From Rhizophagus irregularis (Eukaryota > Glomeromycota > Glomeromycetes > Glomerales > Glomeraceae): a stretch of DNA of 64,000 nt. Below are positions 1-9,800 of the stretch, piece by piece (positions within the stretch are counted from its first letter, which is position 1; every line of letters starts with the position of its first letter). The stretch lies in NCBI RefSeq assembly GCF_026210795.1, contig NC_089434.1:4154001-4218000 (forward strand), read 5' to 3'. The translations under genes and the position numbers were made by a program. The notes beneath the pieces were generated by a model. It was not told the origin of the DNA. It was given only the letters and a program-made list of their open reading frames with translations, and made no database searches.

Positions 1-289
1 GAATATACTTGGTTAGTTCATTGAAGTGGAAATCCCATGCGGTGTTTGTTAGTAGTTTGGTGCATATAGTGATGCCTTTGCTTCGTTTAATATTTAATAA
101 TTTTATAATTCTGGTTGTAGTGGCTGAGTCAATCTTTCCCATCATTGCCTCCTTATACAAGAATGAAAATTCTTCTGAACAGGCTGACTTACCTATTATT
201 TTATTTAGCAAATTATCAACCATCGACTGTTTTATATCTAAACTAGAATATGCGATTTGCCGGGGGACTTCGTCCCCCAAATATAACAT
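1..289 (-). CDS. Partial hypothetical protein, runs off the left edge
   Basis: An open frame starts at ATG 289, directly after an in-frame TAA, and stays open for 96 codons to the window edge. It is hydrophilic, with a run of charged and Leu/Ile residues (for example MVDNLLNKIIGKSACSEEF, from the second ATG at 223), and reads more like a real protein than the opposite strand, whose frame would need a TTG start. The first codons run through the GGGGGAC-TTC-GTCCCCC hairpin (read as LGDEVPR), so the true start may be ATG 223 with the hairpin in the 5' leader. I do not recognise the family. The rest of the gene lies outside the window. Confidence 0.4.
   Translation of the reverse strand, partial: MLYLGDEVPRQIAYSSLDIKQSMVDNLLNKIIGKSACSEEFSFLYKEAMMGKIDSATTTRIIKLLNIKRSKGITICTKLLTNTAWDFHFNELTKYI
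262..278. repeat. Perfect 7-bp hairpin with TTC/GAA triloop, copy 1
   Basis: GGGGGAC-TTC-GTCCCCC is a perfect inverted repeat. An identical copy lies at 2549-2565. On the complementary strand the loop is C-GAA-G, a member of the GNA triloop class known to make unusually stable DNA mini-hairpins. It is strikingly GC-rich against an AT-rich background. Confidence 0.9.
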
Positions 290-382
290 TTATAATTAAA
301 AAAATTCTTTGATATAAATAAATTGAATTGTATGTAAAATCACTAAAATATTACTGAATAATAAAATTTATTATAATTAGAT

Positions 383-700
383 CCTATAAAAAATCATGTT
401 TTTAATAAGGTTTTATACAATTTTTTCTTAAAAATAATATTTCTAATCTATATAGGAATACAGAAAATGCACAATTCCATATTACAAAATGCATCATTTG
501 CATGATTTGACCATAATTTATGCTGAATTTATATTGATTTGATCACAGAAATTACATACTTTAAGCATAGAATTTACATGATTTGGTTAATGAATTTACT
601 ACTTAAATTACAATTATTAATATTAGTTGCATTTATATGAATTTGATTTTAATAATATTTTATTAAATTATTAAAAATAAAAAAAATCCTTAGTATCAAT
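383..700 (+). repeat. Left arm of a CCCTATAA-type element
   Basis: Starting at CCTATAAAAAA, this stretch aligns by eye with the first ~280 bp of the element at 46868-48371. It shares the terminus, an internal AATGCACAATTCC block and the downstream TTTACATGATTTG block. No matching right terminus was found nearby, so this is a solo arm or a copy whose interior was replaced, perhaps by the 174-bp repeats that begin ~100 bp further on. Confidence 0.55.
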
Positions 701-799
701 GTGATTATAATTAGCCAATAATATAAATTAATTCTTATGATTTAAAATAATGATGCAAGTTGTAATAAGTGTTTTAAAGTTAATACAGCTACAAAAAAA

Positions 800-2121
800 T
801 GAAATCTTATAAAAATTAATATTCAAGTAGAATCAACCCGCCTGAACAACTTTCAATTAATAAATAAAGTTGATTTCATTTGTCCAAAGTAGATATATTA
901 CGCTCTAAATTAAAAAAACAGAAAAGAGAGTTAATATCATTAAGAAAAATGCAATTTTCTTTAAGCACTACACCTACATTCATGAAAATTAATATTCAAG
1001 TGGTTTCAACCCACCTGAACAATTTTAATTAATAAATGAAGTTGATTTCATTTGTCCAAAGTAGAGTTATTACGCTCTAAATTAAAAAAAAAAACAGAAA
1101 AGAGAGTTAATATCATCAAGAAAATGCAATTTTCTCTAAGTACTACACCTACATTCATGAAAATTAATATTCAAGTAGAATCAACCCACCTGAACAACAT
1201 TCAATTAATAAATAAAGTTGATTTCATTTGTCCGAAGTGGATATATTACGCTCTAAATTAAAAAAACAGAAAAGATAAAGAGTTAATCATCAAGAAAAAT
1301 GCAATCTTCTCTAAGCACTACACCTATATTCATGAAAATTAATATTCAAGTAGAATCAACCCACCCGAACAACTTTCAATTAATAAATGAAGTTGATTTC
1401 ATTTGTCCAAAGTGGAGATATTACGCTCTAAATTAAAAAAAAACAGAAAAGAGAGTTAATATCATCAAGAAAAATGCAATCTTCTCTAAGCACTACACCT
1501 ATGTTCGTGAAAATTAATATTCAAGCAGAATCAACCCACCTGAACAACTTTCAATTAATAAATGAAGTTGATTTCATTTGTCCAAAGTGGAGATATTACG
1601 CTCTAATTAAAAAAAAAACAGAAAAAAGAGATATCATCAAGAAAAATGCAATCTTCTCTAAGTACTACACCTATATTCATGAAAATTAATATTCAAGCAG
1701 AATCAACCCACCTGAACAACTTTCAATTAATAAATGAAGTTGATTTCATTTGTCCAAAGTGGAGATATTACGCTCTAAATTAAAAAAAACAGAAAAGAGA
1801 GTTAATATCATCAAGAAAAATGCAATCTTCTCTAAGCACTACACCTATATTCATGAAAATTAATATTCAAGTAGAATCAACCCGCCTGAACAACTTTCAA
1901 TTAATAAATGAAGTTGATTTCATTTGTCCAAAGTGGAGATATTACGCTCTAAATTAAAAAAAAAACAGAAAAGAGAGTTAATATCATCAAGAAAAATGCA
2001 ATCTTCTCTAAGCACTACATCTACATTCATGAAAATTAATATTCAAGTGCTTTTAACCCGCCTGAACAACTTTCAATTAATAAATGAAGTTGATTTCATT
2101 TGTTCAAAGTGGAGATTATAG
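800..2121 (+). repeat. Tandem array, eight copies of a ~174-bp unit
   Basis: The marker TGATTTCATTTGT recurs at 871, 1043, 1219, 1394, 1569, 1741, 1915 and 2091, a spacing of 172-176 bp. Each unit also holds AAAACAGAAAAGAGAG, CACTACACCTA and AACCCACCTGAACAAC. Unit differences are mostly point changes and A-run length. The short open frames inside (65-71 codons) are interrupted, mutually out of register and not conserved between units, so I read the array as non-coding satellite DNA. The period is close to a nucleosome repeat length. Confidence 0.93.
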
Positions 2122-2548
2122 TGTGTTTGAAAAAAGAAGTTTAATTTAAAAAAATTTTATATAAAAAAAAATGTAATATAAAAATTAAGAACTGAGTTGA
2201 CAAAAATTTGAAATAACATGAATTTTAAATTAATTCTTTCATTAATTATAAATTCAAGTAGTTTAAAAATAAAAATAGTAAAAAAAAATATTTTTTATGA
2301 AATATCACAGTATTTTTTAAAAGAAATACACTTATAATTTTAATTTGTAATTATGTAATATCCAAATATTTAATCTTACAAATAGAAAAAAATGTAAAAA
2401 AAATTTTATGATGTTTTTATAAAAAAAGAAAAAATTTTAAATTTTTGAAAAAAAATTTCGTCTAACACTTTTTTAATTGATTATCACAAGATCTGCATGA
2501 TCATCTATACGTTTTTAATTTTTTTAACTTTATTTATTTCTTAAATAA

Positions 2549-2565
2549 GGGGGACTTCGTCCCCC
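2549..2565. repeat. Perfect 7-bp hairpin with TTC/GAA triloop, copy 2
   Basis: Identical in sequence to the hairpin at 262-278, and also followed by AA. The two copies bracket the interval that holds the CCTATAA arm and the 174-bp array. Confidence 0.9.
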
Positions 2566-3020
2566 AAGCATATCATTTGTTCATATATGCCAATTTTTGG
2601 AATTAGCACTTTTTGATTCTAAAAAACAAACTTTACCAAATTACTGGTTGCACAAAATAATAATCTATGAATAAAATTGTTAATCATATTTTTTTTAATA
2701 CACCATTATTGAAATTTAAATAATCATTATAAAATTCTTGGAACAAAATTGCAAATAACTTGATGTCTATGTAAGATAAATGGATGAATTTATATTCATC
2801 CAAAAGAGAAAATTAAGACCTATCTAATGAATCCAAAAACAAATGAATTGATTCACTGGTTGCCGAGCAAATGCATTCAATATATTTTTTTTTTAATTTT
2901 TATCTTTGATTGTTGATATCACCATGCCTAGTAATGCTAAAATAAAGTACATTCTTACCTTTCAAATGAGTTTAAAATTATTTGATTAGCATATATGAAT
3001 GCCAAGATATTAATGAACTT

Positions 3021-3120
3021 GTTAATTGCATAAACTGACATAAAGTTATCATTTCTTATCAAAAAAAAATGTTAATTGCATAAACTGACATAAAGTTATC
3101 ATTTCTTATCAAAAAAAAAA
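3021..3120 (+). repeat. 50-bp direct tandem duplication
   Basis: The unit starting GTTAATTGCATAAACTG and ending in a run of nine A is present twice back to back (3021-3070, 3071-3120), nearly identical. It is a recent local duplication. Confidence 0.95.
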
Positions 3121-3717
3121 TTTTAGAATCTTATTAACTTAAAAAAAATAAAAAATCTTATATTATAGCTTATATTTTTAATATTTTATATAAAAAAAAG
3201 TAGGGAACTGAAGTTAAACAAATAAAAAATAATTTTTTCTTATGAATAATAATTTTTTTTTTTACTTACTGTTTAAAATAACCACTTTATATATTTATTA
3301 ATTTTTTTTAACAAAAAAGTGATTGAAAAGTGATTGAAAAAAAGAATTGGTTATTACCTTTGTTTTTGAATATAATAAAAAAAATTTTTTTATTTTCTGA
3401 TAAATTTGGATTATCTGAACATATAACACATATTTAATTTAGGTTTATAAAAGTTAAATGGATAAAATTTTATGAAAAATTTAATTTTGGGTTAACTTTA
3501 CTAACTGAAAGTTTCTTGAAGTTAAATCAGATGACCTTTGATTAAATATGTATTAAATTTTTTGTAAAGTTTAAAAATTGATAAGTATTGAATAAAAAGT
3601 AAAATAATTCTACAAAAAATAATATAGCATTAAACAATACAATGAGCAATTCTTGAGTGAATAATGTTCAGTAAATGTCAATAATCAGTACATAATATTA
3701 TTTTGCGTATTGTTTAA

Positions 3718-3952
3718 AGCTCCTGGCCAAATGGTTCCAATTTTTATTTTTTTTGATAATGTGTCAAAATAACTCGCCATCTATCGATGCTAAAATGATG
3801 ATTTTGGCATCATTTGAAAGCTCTCAATAAGAGGATTCTAATGAGCTCTTAATCATCTTTCTACGATCACTGGATGGTGAGTTATTACGTGAAAACGATT
3901 CTGACCAATTAAAAAAGAATTGAAAATTGGAACTGTTCGGAGCTTTTTTATT
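3718..3952. repeat. Imperfect fold-back element (~235 bp)
   Basis: The ends are AGCTCC..GGTTCCAATTTTT on the left and AAAATTGGAAC..GGAGCT on the right. Inside them, AATAACTCGCCATC on the left pairs with GATGGTGAGTTATT on the right. The central part is unpaired. No coding potential and no clear target duplication were seen. It is consistent with an old MITE or fold-back element. Confidence 0.6.
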
Positions 3953-4381
3953 ATTCAATGTTTTGATCATTGAAATGATCAACGCACTAGTATTATTGGT
4001 TTAATTTTTAATATAAAAATTATATTGTAATGGATAAAATAATTAAAACAATACAATATATTATTTTTATTTAATAAATTTTAGTAAAAACTTCATTATT
4101 TAATTAAATGTTAATTAAATTTAATTGTTTTTTCATTTTTTAATTTTTTTTAATTTTTTTTATTTATCTCTTTGACGATGATCAAAGAAAAAAGATGATC
4201 AACAAAATTTTTTTTTACAAAAGTTTATTATTTGATAATTAAACTTAACAAGCAATAAGAGTATCACAGAAGTGCCCAATTTATGATTTTATTCTAATGA
4301 TGTCAAAAGAAGCAATATTTGCATATAGCAATATTTTTTGAAATATTAGCATTAAATAATGTATTACTATTGAAATTGCGA

Positions 4382-4467
4382 ATATGCATATGCATATGCA
4401 TATGCATATGCTGTTGCGATTGCATATGCATATGCAATATGCAATATGCATATTTATATATATATAA
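4382..4467. repeat. ATGCAT/TATA microsatellite
   Basis: Repeated ATGCAT steps, interrupted once by CTGTTGCGAT, run into (TA)n. The tract is largely alternating purine-pyrimidine. Confidence 0.9.
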
Positions 4468-4614
4468 ATTTGAACTCTAAAGTTCGCGTTGCACACTTCC
4501 AAATTTCTGAAAAAATACTTGAAGATCACACAACAAATACCAAATTAAGCGAAAAAGTACATTTATTTGGAAAGTGATCATCAATAACTATCACATTAAA
4601 AGTATACTATCGCG

Positions 4615-4632
4615 AATAAATCTTTTCTTAAT
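4615..4632 (+). repeat. Target-site duplication, left copy, of the full-length LINE
   Basis: AATAAATCTTTTCTTAAT here is repeated exactly at 12652-12669. It fixes the LINE 5' end at about 4633. It also shows that upstream in-frame start codons (GTG 4574, ATG 4631) are flanking DNA and not the ORF1 start. Confidence 0.95.
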
Positions 4633-4735
4633 GAGACTTCTTCTTCTTTGTATTCAAGACCATTTTTACTGCGGAATTTTTAAAGGAAAAAGTTCAATTT
4701 TAAGAGTAAGTTTATTAAGTTTTAACTTGTTCGAG

Positions 4736-6826
4736 ATGTCAGGGTCGCAACCTAGGGTCCACGCCACTCGGTCAAGTACAAGACAGCAACAAGATAAAGA
4801 AGTTAACAAACCAGGACAACAGCAAACTCTTCAAGACTCGATACATAAACCAGTCTTCAATATCAATCCTATTATTCAGGATTGGCAACCTGCAAGTTCT
4901 CGTAAAACTAAAAGAAAAGATAAAGAAAAACAAGTTGAACAAAAACAACAGAAAAAACAACTTCGTTTGTCTTTTAGGCAACATAAATCTACTGAAAAAA
5001 CTACTGATGATATGGATATTAGTCAAGATACTTTTGCTTCTTCATCTGAAAGCGGTGGCGCAGCAAAATCCAATACAGATAATCAAGTAACACCAGAAAA
5101 TCTAGATGCACCAATTGATGGTGAAAAAAATGATGAAATGATCATCGACAATGGAAAAATTGATAATCAAACAGATGATCAATCTTTTAATAAGGATAAT
5201 CAGAAAAATGGTGATACTAATGACATAATTAGTGATAATCATTCAGAAATTTTTAATAAGGCTAAACCTATTTTAGTTAAAATCAAAAAAGATTCTATTC
5301 CAGGAAACAATATTATTCAAAAAAAGTTTAATTTGAGAAAACAACTAGCTGGAATTAATGTTACCCTGACCGGGGGAGTTATCTTAAATAAGAAAGAACC
5401 CGAATTTATCATTTTACCAATCATGAAAAATGATTATGATAAAATTATTAATCTAGAAATTGATATTATTGATGATGAACAGTCACATGAAAATGGTGAA
5501 GATGCAGAGTCGAGTACTAATAGTAAGGTTAAGGAAATAATAAAATTTACACCATATCAAAAAACTAAAAAAGTTTTTACTGAAGAAGAAATTAAAGACA
5601 GAAATTGTAGAACGATTAAAGTTATAAATATTCCAATTGAAATTCCTAATTATCAAATTAGAGCTGTATTTAACAAATATGGTGAAATAGAAGAAAATGG
5701 CTTTTATACCAGAATTAGAAATTTATATATTCAAGCTTTTATTACATATAAAAAAGAAGAAAGTCTACAAAAATTTTACAAAGGCATATGGTCAGAATGG
5801 ATTGGAAAACATCAAGTACTTATTGTGCCAAAAATTTTGTCAGAAGATGAAATAGAAAAAAGATCAATGTATACAGTTAAATTAACTGGATTACCATGGA
5901 ATTCAACTGCTTATGATATACATGAAGCTTTAGAAGTTAACAATCCTAAGTATATTTTTATACCACGTAATCCAAATAATAATAAACCATTGAATTATGC
6001 AATAGTTTATTATGAAAATGATGAAGATATAGGTATTGCAGCAGAAAGAAATATTATTTTTTGTAATAGAACGCTTCATTGGGGAACTCCAGGTGAAAAA
6101 TCATGCCATAGATGTGGTTCCTTTGATCATTTAATTAGTAAGTGTGATATTGAACCATCTGCTAAACCACGTGTAATGAATAGAAAGCAAAAGCTTAAGG
6201 AGTTTCGTCAAGAAAATAACAAGAAGTTTAAAAAAGGCAGTTATGCAAATGTAACAAAACAAAATTCATTTGAAAAACGTCAGCAAAGTAATAATTCAAA
6301 TAATTATTCTAAATATAATAATGGAAATATTAATAGATATTGGAATAAAAATATTTCACGTGATAGAAATAATAACGTTAATGAAAAGTCACTTGATCAA
6401 GGAATTTTCACGCAAATTAAACAACTTAATGAGAATTTGAATAAATTAGCTAATGATTTCAAAAAAATCCAACAAGAAAACTATCGTATTAAATCTGAAT
6501 TTTATAAATATAAAGAAAACAAGTCTACAACAAGTTCAGGAAAAAATATTAAAGTCAATCAAGATAGAAGTACAATCGCCTTACAAAATGAGAATAACAA
6601 AAGATCAAGAGTTGATAATGAACAACTTGAAGCCTCAGGATCTTCAGATATAGAAAATAGTTTAAATAAACAAAATAACGAAATTAATAGATTCGGTGAT
6701 GCTTTATCAACTATGAGTAAAAATATCTCAAAAATTATGGAATATTTTACTTCTGACAATAATAATGACGTTAATAATTTTCAAGGGGATAAAATTATTG
6801 ACAATAATGAATCCCATGAGGATTAA
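4736..6826 (+). CDS. LINE ORF1: RRM-like / CCHC zinc-knuckle nucleic-acid-binding protein
   Basis: The frame encodes 696 aa from ATG 4736 (MSGSQPRVHATRSS). This start is chosen because the only in-frame ATG upstream lies in the target-site duplication. The N-terminal ~290 residues are polar, low-complexity and rich in Q, K, D and N. Two RRM-like folds follow (about residues 291-370 and 383-453; the second opens with YTVKLTGLPWNS), then a CCHC zinc knuckle, CHRCGSFDHLISKC (C-X2-C-X4-H-X4-C), at about 457-470. A coiled-coil-like stretch lies near 552-600 (IKQLNENLNKLANDFKKIQ) and the tail is acidic. By family knowledge ORF1p binds LINE RNA and acts as a chaperone in the RNP. The frame is uninterrupted, 23 bp before ORF2's ATG. 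Confidence 0.9.
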   Translation: MSGSQPRVHATRSSTRQQQDKEVNKPGQQQTLQDSIHKPVFNINPIIQDWQPASSRKTKRKDKEKQVEQKQQKKQLRLSFRQHKSTEKTTDDMDISQDTFASSSESGGAAKSNTDNQVTPENLDAPIDGEKNDEMIIDNGKIDNQTDDQSFNKDNQKNGDTNDIISDNHSEIFNKAKPILVKIKKDSIPGNNIIQKKFNLRKQLAGINVTLTGGVILNKKEPEFIILPIMKNDYDKIINLEIDIIDDEQSHENGEDAESSTNSKVKEIIKFTPYQKTKKVFTEEEIKDRNCRTIKVINIPIEIPNYQIRAVFNKYGEIEENGFYTRIRNLYIQAFITYKKEESLQKFYKGIWSEWIGKHQVLIVPKILSEDEIEKRSMYTVKLTGLPWNSTAYDIHEALEVNNPKYIFIPRNPNNNKPLNYAIVYYENDEDIGIAAERNIIFCNRTLHWGTPGEKSCHRCGSFDHLISKCDIEPSAKPRVMNRKQKLKEFRQENNKKFKKGSYANVTKQNSFEKRQQSNNSNNYSKYNNGNINRYWNKNISRDRNNNVNEKSLDQGIFTQIKQLNENLNKLANDFKKIQQENYRIKSEFYKYKENKSTTSSGKNIKVNQDRSTIALQNENNKRSRVDNEQLEASGSSDIENSLNKQNNEINRFGDALSTMSKNISKIMEYFTSDNNNDVNNFQGDKIIDNNESHED

Positions 6827-6849
6827 ATACCCTTTAAATATTATCTTTA

Positions 6850-9800
6850 ATGATGAACAATAAAAAAACACATTCTTTTAAGAAAAAACATTATAATAAT
6901 CCTTCCCCTGTTAATCAAAAATCACGTTCAAATTTAAATAATCAACAAATTTATCATCTGAAAACACGTCAATGACTCAATTTATCAGATATAATTAAAA
7001 TAGCTTCATTGAATATTAAAGGTATAACTGATGTTAAAAAACAATTCTTAATTGATATATTAGGTGAATATAATATAACTATTTTGGGTCTATCAGAAAC
7101 TAATATATCGAACAAAATGGCAAAACATTCTTTTAATTTTTATAGAAATAATTATGTTACTTATTTTGCAAATGAGGAAACTAATTATAGGGGAAATGGC
7201 GTAGGTCTTATTATTAAGAAAAATTATGCACGGCATATAGTCAATTATAATAGCTTCAAAGGAAGAATTATATATGTTGATTTTATTTTTAGTGGAAATA
7301 AAAAAATGAGAATCATTAATTATTATGGAAAATCTGGACGAGTTACTTTAGACAATTTTAATCAAGAAGTTAAAATTTATTTTGATAAAATCAAAGAATT
7401 GGTTAGAGAAAGTAAAGCACAAAATGCAGAAATTATTCTTCTTGGTGATTTTAATCTTCATTATGAAAAATATCTAGATGATAAAAATAATAATCGTAAA
7501 ATGAAAAAAGAACATAAACTTTTTGAATGGATTGAAGATGAACAAAATTTTTATGATCCTTTCTATATCATGTTCGATAATTTATCACAACATTCCTTAA
7601 ATACTTTCTATCCTTTTAATACAAATCAAAATCCTTCTAGAATAGATTACATTTGGGTAACAGAAAATTTATTTTCAGAAACACAAGAATGCAAAATTGT
7701 TAATACAACAACAATTAATACTGATCATAGAATGTTAGTGTATTCAATATGGTCAGAAGATTTGATTGGGAATATTGCTAATATCAAACGGAAGGAAGGA
7801 TTTAAAGAAGTTTATAAGTATGATAAAATGGATGGAGAGCAGTGGGAATTATTTCAGAATGATCTTAATAAATACATTTCAAATTCAGAAATTTTAAAAT
7901 TTAATTTTAACGATAAAAATAATATTAATCATATATGGGATAAGATCAAAAAAGGTCTTGTTCAAGCTAGTAAAAATTGTATTCCAATAGAAAAAATCAA
8001 ATTAACTAAAAGTCGAGTCAACCCAATGAAAATATCTAATGCATATAAAGTAATGAAATTTTTAATAAATTTCAGACGTTCAATTAAAGATTCAAGAAAA
8101 AGAAATCATGTAATCAGAAATTGGATTACATATAGAAAAAAATTATTGGAAATTGGAAGAGAAAAAAGTGATTATTGTTGGAATAAAATTCCTAAGGATG
8201 ATAAAAGTGTCAAGGAAATTTTTGAAGAAATAAAAAATTTATATCAAATTTATTTAATCCTATATAATCACGATCTTTTACAATTCAAAGAAGAAAAAAT
8301 TAAACTAGCAATTGACCAACGCTGTGAAGATTTATTAGAAAATCAAAAACGTATGATTAATAGTGTAATGGAACGTGAAATTAAATCCATTGTATTAGAC
8401 AGAGTTCTAATTAAAGAAAATAATGAAGATAAATTAATCACTGATGAAGAAAAAATAAAAGATATTGTAAATGATCATTTTCAAAATATTGCAGGATCAA
8501 CAAACCAACCTAAGATTTTATCAGAATATTGGGCAAAATTTTATTTTCCACAAGATGAAATTAATGATAAAATTTATAAAGATTTGATGGTAGAGCCTAC
8601 AAATGATGAATTGAATGAAGCTTTAAATAAATTATCTAATAATAAAGCTTCTGGACCTACGGGTATTAGTAATGAAATGTTGAAACACACATCTCCAGAA
8701 TTTAAAGAAATTATTAGAAAATTAATTATTTTAATTTTTAATAATCAAGAGATACCATTAGAATGGAAATATGCTAATGTTTATCCTATACCAAAACCAA
8801 AGCCATGGGGTTGTCAACTAGTTAATACACGCCCAATAACTTTATTGGAAACGGCTAGGAAATTAATGGTATCAATAATGAATGCAAGATTATCAACAAT
8901 TCTTCAGAAAAACAAAATTCTTAAAGGTTTACAATTTGCTGGATTGCCTTTCAGTTCAACTTTTGAACCATTAAGAATTATTAATGAAATAATTCAAGAT
9001 GCTAATGAGAATGATAAGGAACTGTGGATTTTATCATTAGACATGTCAAAAGCGTATGATCGTGTTAATATTTTTATGTTAGAAAAAGCAATGCAACGTC
9101 TTAAAATACCAAGTTCTTTTATTAATTTAACAAAAGAGTTGTTTTTAGGACGGAAAAATAGTGTATTTACAGCAGGAGGATTAAGTAATCCATATGATGT
9201 AATGGTTGGAATCGATCAAGGGGAAATAATCTCACCACTTTTGTGGTGTATATATTATGATCCACTTTTTACTGCCATACAGCAAGAACACTTTGGATAT
9301 CGTGTAAAGGCAAAAAGAAAATCAATTTATATGAAAATATAGAGGTAGAAGTAAAACAAAACATTACCAGCATGGCATATATGGATGATACTAATATGTT
9401 AGCTGGCAATAAAGAAGAATTAGAAAAAATATTAAAAACAGCTGATGACTTCTATACTCTTAACGATATTCAAATAAATAAAGAAAAATCTGAATTGTTA
9501 CTTAAGAAAAAGAATTTTAATTTTAATGAAAAAATAGAGTTAGAATTTGGCAATCAGAAAATCAAAATCAAACCTAAAGGAAAAACAGAAAGTCTTAGAA
9601 TCTTGGGTGTTTGGTTCAATATATATAATGATAACAATTTTATCAAACAACAAGCCTTTGATGAAGTCAAAAATTTAAGTAATAACCTGCTGAAGAACAA
9701 ATGCATAACAGATAAAATTAGTTCCTATATTTTTAATGCTGTAATATTACCACGTATCGAATATAGGACACAAACGATAATACTATCAGAAAAAGATTGT

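Larger units (their letters stand above)
2122..3717. other. AT-rich spacer, no gene seen
   Basis: Long A and T runs without a sustained open frame. It contains the second GGGGGAC hairpin (2549-2565) and a 50-bp direct duplication (3021-3120). Nothing else is recognisable. Confidence 0.7.

Noticed and set aside
9-299. Plus-strand frame of 96 codons at the left edge
   Set aside because: It needs a TTG start and is hydrophobic and unnatural; the minus strand in the same place has an ATG frame with better composition.
1052-2121. Three short frames (65-71 codons) starting MSKVE or MQSSL
   Set aside because: They fall at the same place in different units of the 174-bp satellite and are not open in the other units.
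4574-4735. Extension of LINE ORF1 to a GTG at 4574 or ATG at 4631
   Set aside because: Both lie in or before the 18-bp target-site duplication, outside the element.
7009-7011. TTG 7009 as the start of LINE ORF2
   Set aside because: The same frame continues upstream to ATG 6850 with a single TGA between; TTG initiation is not expected in a fungus.
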